Shown here piece by piece: positions 38,107-48,300 of a stretch of DNA of 64,000 nucleotides. The translations under genes were made by a program, and so were the position numbers. The stretch is taken from contig NC_009417.2 in assembly GCF_000002875.2 (NCBI RefSeq), positions 477,929 through 541,928 of the forward strand, read 5' to 3'. Numbering within the stretch: the first letter of the stretch is position 1; each line of letters opens with the position of its first letter. The stretch comes from Leishmania infantum JPCM5 (lineage: Eukaryota > Euglenozoa > Kinetoplastea > Trypanosomatida > Trypanosomatidae). The notes under the pieces were generated by a model. The model did no database searches. It had not been told where the DNA came from and was given only the letters and a program-made list of their open reading frames with translations.

Positions 38107-40975
38107 AACGACTGGCGGCACGTGTAAAGTACGGAGAGTGACGTGCAACACAAAGAGGGGCGAGAGGGTGCAAGTGGGAGACGCAGCGGATGTCCAGGAG
38201 CAGAGGTGAAGGCGCCGCAGCAAGAGAGAGGGGGGAATAATGCAAGCTACCCTATCTTGCATAATAATGCTGTAACCACTTTTTGGCCTCTCTGGCATCC
38301 TTCTTTGCAGTTTGCACTCCTCTGCCACTCTCATGGTTGTCCTTGGCTGCACTCCTTGGCATGCTCACGCATACATTCACGCCTAGGAGAGAAGTAACGA
38401 AGAGAAGCGAGACATGGACGGGAGACGCGGAATGCTCTATAAGACGAGAAAGAAGGGCGTAGCCCACAGACACGAACCTCCACAGAAAGAGCGAAGACAC
38501 TTGAAGGCATCATCACCTGCTTCTGTCGTGAAGGCCGCTATATATATATATATATATATATATGCTGTTTGCTGTATGTTTTGACGGCGTTTCTGTTTGT
38601 ATTTATGAGTGACGTCGTCCTCCACCCTCTCCCCCTCTCTCCTTCCCCCCCCCCGCGCATCATGATAAAGTCACTTTGAATTTTATTTCCTCTATATATA
38701 TATATATATATTTTTTTTCAGAATTATCAGCCCCTCTCCCGCATGTTCTCTTGAAAACATGATGAAAGGTTGTAAACGCCTCTCACCGTGTCTTTATGTT
38801 GCTCTCAACGCTGATGGAGGTGTGTGCTCCCACACTCCAAAGGGAAGCAACCAAGAAACAGGAAGGTAAGGTAAGAAAGACAACGTGGGATTGCTCCTGC
38901 TTCAAGTCACATCCCCCGCCCTCCTCCACGCACATGCACACACACGCACACAGCCTATGAGAACGCGGAGCGTCCAGGAAGGTTGTGTGTAGCCGTCGTG
39001 TGTTTTACCAGATTTGCTTCTGCCCCTTTGTCCGCATCCCCCTCTTTTCGTATCTGCCTCTCATATGGACATCACTGGCCTCCACCTCTTTCTTTCCCTC
39101 ACGCTCTCTCTTCGGTGGTAGTGTTGCGGTGTCTCTTTGCATACGTTACTTTTCAAATTCTTCTTGAAGGTCTCTCGCGGGGCACGCTTGTATATTTATT
39201 CATATATTTATGTGTGTGTCTGTGTCTGTGTCTGCGGTGGTGATAGTGTCTGCGCTTGTCCCCCTTTTTTGAGCGGCTTGTCGGTATCTCCTCCGAAACT
39301 TTGTCTCTTCTCTCGGCTTACTCGCCCTCGTTTCCTCGTCTTGACATTATATATATATATATATATTATTGCTTTTCTCTCTTCGCCTCTCCTCCACCCT
39401 TCTTTCATCTCCCCTCCTCTACTCTTCTGTATGCGTGCGTGCGTGCGTGCGTGTGTGTGTGTGTGTTCAACGATCTGAAGGGAAGCAAAGTCCGACGTGG
39501 TGAGGAAGACACAATTGTGCTCGGCGCTCGATGCTTGGACTGATCATGGTTTTCTAAGGCGATTACCGTTGAAGAAACACAGATGAAGGGAACAAACAGA
39601 AGAACAAAAAACAAAGAAACGTGAACACGAAGAGTAAAAGTGTTGCTCACCCCCCACCCACACACAAAAAAAGAAAAAAAACAAAGGCTCATTACGCTGC
39701 TGCTGTTTAGTTTCACGTTTCCTCGTGCTTTTTTTTCCCGGCTGCTGCGTTGGGCTTGATCATCTATTTACTCTCTTCTTTGCTTCTTCCTTGTTTGTCG
39801 TGCGGCTCACTCTCGCTCTTTCTGTGTTGTTGTGGCTCATGTTCATCCGCATGCGCCAGCTTCTATGACTGTGTGTGTGTGTGTGCCGATGTGTTTGTGT
39901 ACGTGGATAGAGGGAGGCACGGAAGAGGGAGGAAGGTTTCTCTGCGCCTTTGGTGATGCTGTATCGTGTCTGTACCTCTCGTCATCTGTTTCGCAAGAGT
40001 ATCCCTTGTCTCTTTTTTTTTGATTCTCCTCCCCCCTCTACCTCGGCAATTTTTCGTTCCTTCTATGGTTTCACTGCTCACTGCTCGTGCATGGCTCACG
40101 TTAGACGTATATGTTCTTGAGCTGGGTTGCGGGGTTGAGTCGGATCATGGGGTTTTATACCGTTCTCTAATTTTTCTTCGTCCTTTTGAGAGGGGCTGTA
40201 CTCCTCCTACGATATATATATATGTAGCGATAGACATGCTGAGAGATGTTTCCCGTTTTTTTTTTCGCACACCCTCCCCTCCCCTCTTCCTTTTCTTTTT
40301 GCCCTATGTCTCTATTCCAGTGGCGATTTCGCTGATTTCTTTGTCGTGCTGTTATCTTCGTTCGACGTGTAGCCCTCTTCCCGTGTGGGTGAAGGGGGAG
40401 GGCGTTGTACCCGTGTGTTGCCGGTGTGTCCTTTCGCTCTCTGGTTTTTCATCCTGCCGTTCCTCTGTCCTTTTTTTTGTTGTTGTTGTTTTGCTTTCTG
40501 CATTCGCATAAGAAAGTGGTGTGGTAGTGCTGTTTCTTCAGGGGCCGCATTTTCCTTCAGCACATCCCCCCCTCCCCGCACGCCTGCAATTCCCTCCCGC
40601 TCGCGTACTGCGGGCCTACCCCGACGTGGAAGCTTCATTTGTTTTTGTTTTTTCCACTTCTTACTCTTCGTAGAAACAGATCAGAGGAAAGGCATGAGAG
40701 AGAGCAGATGGGAGGGAAAGGGCAGTGATGGTGGAGAGTGTTGGCGTGTGAGAATAGGGGAAGCCGTGAAACGCAGCCGCGATTGAGGCCTACGTACTTT
40801 ATTATTGCTTCTTTTTTTGTGCTGGTCGTTTCCATCTGCCTCTCTCTTACGGGCGACAGTCGACATATTCGTGAAGTCGTGTCTTCAATCGGGAGAGCCG
40901 GGTTCATCTGGCGCTGAATGCGTCAAAGGTTGATTTGTTGTTATATGTGCCCTGATGACGGCGTAGCGCCTCAGC
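38107..40975. other. 2.9-kb gene-free stretch with many simple repeats
   Basis: No gene on either strand that I can support. T-rich throughout on the + strand, with (TA)n tracts at 38539-38563, 38693-38712, 39348-39367 and 40212-40223, a (GCGT)n-(GT)n tract at 39432-39466 and a (GT)n tract near 39869-39884. Open frames here encode Phe/Leu/Ser/Cys-rich peptides typical of T/C-rich non-coding DNA. It presumably holds the long 3' UTR of the MAP kinase. Confidence 0.55.
38539..38563. repeat. (TA)n microsatellite
   Basis: About 12 TA units. Further TA tracts of 6-10 units are at 33424-33440, 33689-33708, 38693-38712, 39348-39367, 40212-40223, 44908-44926 and 59696-59712; none occurs in coding sequence, and five of eight lie between 33 and 40.3 kb. 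Confidence 0.9.
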
Positions 40976-41465
40976 GAGCTCTTGGGATCCAATACTCGCT
41001 CTTTCGTGGGAGAAGCCAGGCCGCTCCTCTATCCCCTGCCAATGCCGAGCCACTGCTGGTCGTGGCAGGGCCAAGTGCTTACGATGTGGGGAGGTCAGAG
41101 CGATGTGCCACTACTGGTGTCGGCGGTGTGGTTCTGGATAGCGTTGCATCGGAGCGACCTGCAACAGCGAGCACGTTTGTACGAGTCCATATGGGCAAGG
41201 TATCATCATGACTGGAGCTCATCTCACCCGGCCCTCGCACTGCCCACTGGTGCGGAAAGCCGGGGCCACCCCGAGGGGGAAGCGCCAGGTGGCGAGCGGC
41301 ATGATGGGAGGAGCAGTTGTGAGGCGACCCGTGAGGCGGGGGTAGGCAGATTATGAGGCCGAGGCCGTGCTGTTATAGCTGAGCCTTCATTGCTGTAACG
41401 CGTGTCTATGGCTGCTTCGCATCAGGCAATGGGCCTTGTGGCAGGCCGAGGGTAGCGCAGCGTGT
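40976..41465 (+). mobile_element. SIDER-like degenerate retroposon copy (family A)
   Basis: About 490 bp aligning by eye with 982-1345, with a ~130-bp segment (about 41160-41330) that is missing there. Shared blocks include 'gggagaagccaggcc'-type start, 'ggtcagagcgatg', 'ggtgtcggcggt', 'ggatagcgttgc' and 'gtgtctatggctgcttcgc'. Non-coding and diverged. Fits a SIDER in a 3' UTR or spacer; family name is inference. Confidence 0.6.
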
Positions 41466-42507
41466 AAGTCATTTTTGTATGGCAAAGTGAAAATTTGAAG
41501 AAAAGTTGTCGTGGCTGTGCACGATTGGTGGTTCCTTCTTCTCTCTTTATTCCGGCTCTCGCCGAAGAAACTTAACACCTGAAGAAAAGAGTCAGCAGGG
41601 ACAAGTGTACGCATAAAGGAGAGGAATGACGACCAACTCGGTGGCCTCCACTTCCACGGCAGTAGTGCCCGGAGCCTACGTGGGTTGTCCTAACGACGTG
41701 TGTTCGTGCTCCCTCTCCCTCTCTCTCTCGCAGCCCTTCGTGGGCTGTTGATCGCAGCCTAGAGTGAGGTCTGCTCCATGCTAGGGGCTGTCACACGTTG
41801 AGGTGGGGCTTGTGCACCTGCCAGCGTGTGCGTGTGTGTGTGTCTCTCTCTCCCTCTCTGCATCTCGAAGGCGAATGGGCTCGCGCATCCTCAAACCATT
41901 GTTTACACATGCATACAACCCTACTGCATCCACCTTGACCTCTACCTCCTTCGCTCCCTGCATTCTCTCTCCTCCTTCGTGTTGTCTCGCATATTTTGTT
42001 TTCCCTGCCTTTGTGTTGTTATTTGAAACCGGTGGATGTATGTATGCTGGTGCGCTTTCCTGTTCCCCGCTGTCGCTACGCGTGACCTCCACGCTTTCTG
42101 AATGGATCACGCTAGCCTCCGTGAATTCCCAGTCGTGGTCTGCACAATCTTCTGATTTTCCTGGGTGTTCGTGTGTGTTTGGCGCCTCCTTCCTTCCCCC
42201 TCTCCTCACAGGCCGCCGGCGACAATAGGTGGCGCGCGTCGTGAAACCCGGTGTACAAGTTTCAAGCTGCACTCTTTCTTATCAACAAGCGCTTGACTCA
42301 TCTCGGTTAGCGTACGCCTTGCGGCATAGTTGCGGAAGCGGCTTCTGTGCATCGCAGGTGCCTCCCTCTTCATACTTCTAAAGCACACACCACCGACACT
42401 GACAGGCTCTTCTCTTATTCTTTTTGTTGATTTCGAAGAGCGCTGCAGCGTCTGTCCTCCCCTCCCCCCCCTCTGCGCCGTACGCAGCAGCAGTAGCAGT
42501 GGCCACC
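41466..42507. other. 5' flank of the mitochondrial-type gene
   Basis: No gene. (TC)n/(GT)n-rich tract at 41702-41732 and 41825-41865; C/T-rich tract at 42455-42475 just before the start at 42508 is a likely splice signal. Confidence 0.5.
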
Positions 42508-43389
42508 ATGTGGACCTTGTCCCGACCCTGCTTGGCGGCGGCGGTGCGCACAGCGGTGCTCTGCCAGAAGAAACAGACAGCCGCGGGGTACATGGCGAGT
42601 GCCGGAAAGGTGGGCAACGAGGAAAAATGGGCGCAAGCCGCCATGGAGTACATTCACGAGAAGAACCACGTGAATGATGCGCGGAAGCGACAGCAGGACG
42701 TCGACCAGGAGCGCAGCATCGCTAACGCTTACGACCGTTACTCCGCTGTATCGGAGGCGAAATTTGACGAGCGCCTTTCGCGCCTCATCGCGCGCATGTC
42801 CGAAGCGCTCGAGGAGATGCGAAAATTGGGCCTGGAGGAGGCGCTGGAGGAGGCGGTGCTGCTCAATTCGGAGCAGCCGCCAGGCCACTACCGCCGCCCG
42901 TCCCTCACCCCTCCTTTGGTGGGGTACGAGCCAGGTTTCGGTCTTGACGTGCCTCAGCTGCGCAGTCAGCAGGCCGAGTACCCGCCACTGCGCCGCCCGA
43001 CGGATTGGCTGGAGTTTGGCGAGGGTGGTGCAGATGACTTCCCGTATGTTGACACCCACAAAATCGAGGATTTGACGGCAAAGCACGAGGCACAGCTGGA
43101 GGAGCAGCACGGCGTCTTGCGGGAGGCTGCGCCACTCACGGGTGTGGAGGGAGAGGGATGGGAAGCTTACGTCGCGCTGCACCGTAAGGCACTTGCCCGT
43201 CAGCACCTCATCATGGACCTGCATAACGACCCTGAGCTGCGCGACAAGTACAATGCTGACGAGGCCTTCCGTGCTGCGGAGTGGGAACGGCGGGGCATGG
43301 GCGCCTTGAGCATTGAAGCGCCACTGGAGCGCGATGTGGAGCTGCACTACGCCCAGGTGCCTGCCTACGAGGCGTTCCGCTCACATTGA
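42508..43389 (+). CDS. Mitochondrion-targeted hypothetical protein, possibly mitoribosomal
   Basis: A 293-residue protein. The first ~25 residues (MWTLSRPCLAAAVRTAVLCQ) have Arg and Ala/Val/Leu but no acidic residues, the form of a mitochondrial presequence. The rest is highly charged and helical: EKWAQAAMEYIHEKNHVNDA, repeated Glu/Arg/Lys helices around residues 85-115, an aromatic-Pro-rich middle (PPLRRPTDWLEFGEGG) and a C-terminal helix with ALARQHLIMDLHN. This layout is common among kinetoplastid-specific mitoribosomal and assembly proteins, but I do not recognise the family. The ATG lies in a good context (gccaccATGt). Confidence 0.75.
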   Translation: MWTLSRPCLAAAVRTAVLCQKKQTAAGYMASAGKVGNEEKWAQAAMEYIHEKNHVNDARKRQQDVDQERSIANAYDRYSAVSEAKFDERLSRLIARMSEALEEMRKLGLEEALEEAVLLNSEQPPGHYRRPSLTPPLVGYEPGFGLDVPQLRSQQAEYPPLRRPTDWLEFGEGGADDFPYVDTHKIEDLTAKHEAQLEEQHGVLREAAPLTGVEGEGWEAYVALHRKALARQHLIMDLHNDPELRDKYNADEAFRAAEWERRGMGALSIEAPLERDVELHYAQVPAYEAFRSH

Positions 43390-45118
43390 TCAGCAGCAAC
43401 AACCACAACGCAAGCACGCCGTGGTGCAAACGGATCGGTTCGTTGTTCGGTGTCGTTCTTGCCCTTGCTATCGCCATTGGTACGGCGAAGCGGCCGCTCG
43501 TCAAGCACCTTGCGCAGCCGTGTCCTTTGCTTCTCTGGCTCCATGCCCCTGTGGCGCACGCGCGTGTTGCTCACCCTTGCGTTTTTGGTCTGGAGATGGA
43601 CGTGTGTGGAAAGGGGAGGAGAAACCTTGGCCTTCTCCCAGCTTTGATCTTTACATATTCTTTGTGTACGTATGTGCATGCATGTGTGTTTGTGTGGGTG
43701 GGTGGGCGTGTGCCGGCGTTTTCCACAACGAAATGTTCACATGTCTGGTCAACAAGTCACTGGAAGATGCGAAGCGTGCAGCTGCCGCGCTTTGTTTTAC
43801 CTTCTCGCCACCTCCGCGTGCCATGGGCACTCACTCAGCACAGGAAAAGTTCACGCTGCTCGCACGTCTGCCTCGGTACATGCGTGGGTGGGAGTGGCAA
43901 GTGGAAGAGGAGACAAGTTTTTGGCACGGCACTGTGGTAAAACTGCAGTGCAGCGTGCTCCTCTCTTCCTGGGGCCTCGCCCGCTCTATCTGTGTTTCTC
44001 TCTCTTCTCCCTCATGTCATCGCTGCACCTTCTCTCTCTGCGTGTTCCCTCCCTGCTCTTCACCCCCTCCTCCTCATGACTGCGCATGCGGCCGCTCTCA
44101 TCCGGTGCACTGTGGTGGGGCCAACTCGTCCTAATCCTTTCTTCGTTTGTCTTCGTGGACGTATCGGTGCGTCAAGTCTTCCACGCCTGCGCTGTGCCTC
44201 CGGCTGTCGCAGAGCTGCTCACATGCGGGAGCAACACCGAATAGGCCAGCCCCTCATACGCAAACACACAAGAGAGCGATACATATAAATACAGGAGTAA
44301 GCGAGGCCCTGCTCCACACACCGGTGGAAAACAGAGGGAGAGAAGGCTAAGGTTGCAAGTGTGTGTCTGCGTGACTCAGGCACAAAGCAGTGGAAGCACG
44401 TTGGCCACCTTACCCTCCCCATTTTTCTCTGTCACTGGCCAGCTCTTGCGTGAGGGGTGCGCTCCGCCAAGGCCCGTGGCTCGGTAGCCGTTTCGAGGCA
44501 CAGTTGACGCCCCTCCCGTTTCAACGCACGCTCTTGTACTGTTTTGTTGTTGTTCCTTCTTCATGGTGTGCGCGACTGTGTGCGTTCCCTTGTCTGTCTC
44601 TTGGCCTTCACCTTATTAAAGAGGTCATCACACATAGCCAAAGGGGGATAAAGCTGTAGAGAGTCATTATAGCAGCGCACGCTTGTAAAATATCGAAGAA
44701 AAATCAGCGTGCTGCTGCTGTTTGCCGCCGCGTGACTTGTGCATGGAAGACCTCTTGTGCGCTGTGCACATTGGACTCGTCGTACTTGCTTATTGCTGTT
44801 ACCTTGTGCACGACTGCAAACTGCCGACCCCTCTTTCCGGTTGTGTTCTGTGCATTTATATTTATATTTCTTTGTTCCTCTGCATTCATACATATATATC
44901 TGCATATGTATATATATATATATATGTAGTCGCCCTCTGTCCATTGCACGCCTCTCTCCCCCACCCCCGTTCCTTTCTTCTGTCAGCTTCCAGTGTTCTT
45001 TCTTTTTGCCATATCGGATGCTTTGTTCCTAGCAGAAGAAGAGCGGATCTGGGCATCTTTTATGTGTTGTCTGAACTAATCTAAATCTTTATTTTCATTT
45101 GTTTCGTAACCTTCTCGG

Positions 45119-45138
45119 TGTGTGTGTGTGTGTGTGTG
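45119..45138. repeat. (TG)n microsatellite
   Basis: Ten TG units upstream of the FHA kinase. Similar tracts: 39432-39466 (GCGT then GT), 57720-57737, 63638-63668. Confidence 0.9.
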
Positions 45139-45334
45139 CCGTTGTTGTTGTTCAACCCTTCCAGCTCTACTCGGCTTGTGTTTAGAGTGCGCCCCACCCC
45201 GCTCCCTCCCTGTCTTCTTCTTCGCCTCCACCTTCCCTCCCTGCCTCCCTCCTTTGCAGTGCTGTCGTTGTTCTCGCGCAGCGACTTGTCTTCCTCTTTA
45301 TTATCGAGTGCATCGATCCAGCTTCCTCTTCTGT

Positions 45335-45349
45335 GCGCTTCTTTTTTAG
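45335..45349 (+). promoter_or_regulatory. Candidate trans-splice acceptor for the FHA kinase gene
   Basis: T-rich tract ending CTTTTTTAG (AG at 45348-45349), 24 nt before the ATG at 45374, behind a C/T-rich stretch from 45186. No ATG between. Confidence 0.55.
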
Positions 45350-45373
45350 TCTTCTCTTCCCCTCGGCAAGGAG

Positions 45374-48300
45374 ATGCTCTCGTGTACGAGTAACTTGTCG
45401 AGCGATGCCGCGGCGGCAAGTGAACCGCCTCCCTCACCACGACCTCGCACTCCTGGTCCCCCTATCGTCGCATCCGCCTCTCACTCCTCCATGCCCTCGA
45501 TGGCCGCGACGCAGATCGTCAGCCGCGGTGGCTCCCCCACGCCGCCACTCACCACCGACGTCGACATCCGCGGTCCGTTCCTGCTCTACGGCCCATCGGG
45601 TCGCCTGCTGAGTCGCTACGAACCCTCCGACCTCTGGGGGTTGCTCATTTCGGAGCACACAACGCTGAACTGCACATATGCCCAGACTACAGTACGGGTG
45701 GGCCGGGCTGGTGGGTGCGATACCGTCTTGAGCGACCCGCGGGTGAGCAGCACGCATTTCACCATCTCATTGGAGCTAGAACCTTATGGAAACAGCGACC
45801 ATAGAAACCACTGGCGTGGCAGCGGCGTTGGCGGCGGCGACCATGAGATACCTTTGCTGCTGCGTCGCTCACCAGAAGGCAGCCCCGTCCATACTCGAGG
45901 CATGCACACAAACGCGAGCGACGCTATCGCCTCTGGCGCGGGCGTCCCGAAAAGCGCCGCCTCCGGTGGTTTGACGTCATCGTCGTCCCTGTGCAGCGTT
46001 GCCGCTGCCGAAAAGGGCTTGAACAAGGACGGCCGATCCGATGCAAGAGCCCTTTCAGAGACGACGCTGCCTGGTTGGCGAGTGAGTCGTGTATCGCTCA
46101 CCGACTGCAGCGCTAACGGCACCTATGTCAACGACGTGCTCGTCGGTCGCGGGAAGTGCTGTGATCTGCACTACGGTGACGACATCAGTATTGTGCGGGT
46201 GCCGGAAAAGAAACGTCCGCGTCGCGGCTCCACCACACCGACAGACCTGTCCAGCGAGGAGGACGAAACGCAACAGGAGTCGGAGAACGAAGTTGCGTGC
46301 TTTGCCCAGAGCGAACGTGGCGCAGAGCTGCGGCGCGGAACCGTGGCAGCACCGTCGTCTTCCGCCCACCACGTCGCTCCATCGTCGCGGGACGCGCTCG
46401 CCGGCGGTGGCGCTGCACGCATGGGAACTGAAGCGAACGAAGAAGGCAGCTCGCCAAGCGGCGACGACCCCCGCGTAACGCAGATGTTCACGGCGCTCCT
46501 CTCCACGCTCTCGACGGAGCACACGTATGTGGAGCGCTTTTGCTTCCACCTTTACCATGCCGAGGAGGTGGGGCGAGGCGGCGCGCCCATCATCGAGCCC
46601 GACACGGTTGTTGCCTCTCAGAGGGCGGCGGCGGGGGAAGTGGAAGCAGAAGCGGAAAGACAGAGGGAGGACAACGATGAACAGGACAAGTATAACGATG
46701 TACTCCAGCAGTCGCAACCCGAGCTGAAGCACAACCTGTCGCAACACAAGTCGGTGCGCTTCCCTGATGACCCGGTTACGGCTTTCGATCCGCCACCCCA
46801 AAACGCCGACAGCGATGCCGTGGACTCGCCGCCAGCCTCGCTCTCTGCACTTCAGCATCGTGACCGACGCGCCTCCCTGTCCATGTCTCCGATCCCTCCT
46901 TGTGCCCTAGTACCGGGTGACACCTCCGCCAGCGCTGCCTTCGCTCCGCAGAGCAGCGCGAACTCGTTGACACTCTCTACGGTAGTTACCCCGCACTCCC
47001 TTCTCCGGCCACGTCCGTCCATCCGGGAGAGCTTCATCGCCCCAATCAGCCTTCCCGACCCCGAGGAATCGACAGCGCCGTCGAACGGATCCGTGCATGG
47101 CTCCGTCATGGCCTCCACCTCGGTAATTCGCTTTCACGAGAGTATCGGCATCAGCGCTGCGCTGCGGCGTAAGGCGGCTGCGCAGCGCGCGCTTGCCGCA
47201 CGCCGCGGGAGCAGCACCGCGAGCAACCAGGCTAACGGCAGCCTCGGTACCGTTGGGGCAATTATGAAGGACATGCCACCGGATATTCCCATTCGCTATG
47301 CGGTACTGCCGCTGCGCCACCTTCAGTGGGGTGGCCGCATCGGCTTCGGCGCGAGCGGGGATGTATTCATGGGTATCGACGTCTCGACCGCGACCGTGGT
47401 CGCCATCAAAGTGCTGAAAGGAAGCTCGCTTTTTCAGTCCTCGCAGCCTGCGGACACGACGGTGGCTAAAGCACACAGCAAAACCACCTCAGGAAGGTCA
47501 GCAGTGCCGTCGGTGCAGGACGACGGTACGATCCTCAACTTGTCAAACATCAGTCTGGGCAACGGTACAGTCACGGACCACCGGGCATCGTCAGAAGGCT
47601 GGACCTGTGCTCCTCCCTCTTTGGCCTCCCCCATGACGGTGCCGTCGCACCGTGCTACCTCACGGCAGGTGGACCACACGAACGAGGAGTCGATACAGGT
47701 TAGCGAGGCGTCCACACCGCTGACGCCGGCGTCCGCAGTGACCTCGTCATCAGCCTCCGCGCACGGGAACACCTCCGCAGCGCTGGTAAACACGTCGTCT
47801 ACCTCTCATTGCCACACGCAGGTTCAGCAGCAGCAGCAGCCACCTCGGCCGCAGTCACAAGACGAGCACTCTGCCGCACCACTTCTCCGCAAGCACTTGC
47901 GAGAGATTATCTTTCTGACGACGCTGCAGCACCACCGCATCGTGCGCTTCCTCGGCTTCCAGTTCAGCGGCGAGGGTCGTCTGTGTCTTCTTATGGAGTA
48001 CGTGGCTGGTGGGACCTTGCAGACGCTGGTCAAGAACTTCGGCGTGTTTGAGGAGAACGTGATTCGCCTGTACACGCTGCAGATCCTAGAGGGTTTGGAG
48101 TACCTGAAACGCAAGGGTGTTGTACACGGTGACTTAAAGAGCGCAAACATCCTCGTGTCGGAGCAGGGCAGCGTGAAGCTGACCGACTTTGGCACGAGTC
48201 GCTTCTTGCGCGCGTGTGCAGCAGAGGAAAAGGGAGCCGGGGAAGCGGCTGGGGCAGACGATGAGCGACCGGGAGCTGAAGTGCGTCGCGCTCGTCGCCG

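Larger units (their letters stand above)
43390..45373. other. 2-kb spacer
   Basis: No supported gene; the long frame through 43313-44134 overlaps the end of the upstream gene and has no coding character beyond it. (TA)n at 44908-44926 and (GT)n at 45119-45138. The acceptor-like site for the FHA kinase is listed separately. Confidence 0.5.

Noticed and set aside
43313..44134. 273-codon frame after the mitochondrial-type gene
   Set aside because: Overlaps the end of that gene in another frame and continues into GT/CT-rich untranslated sequence.
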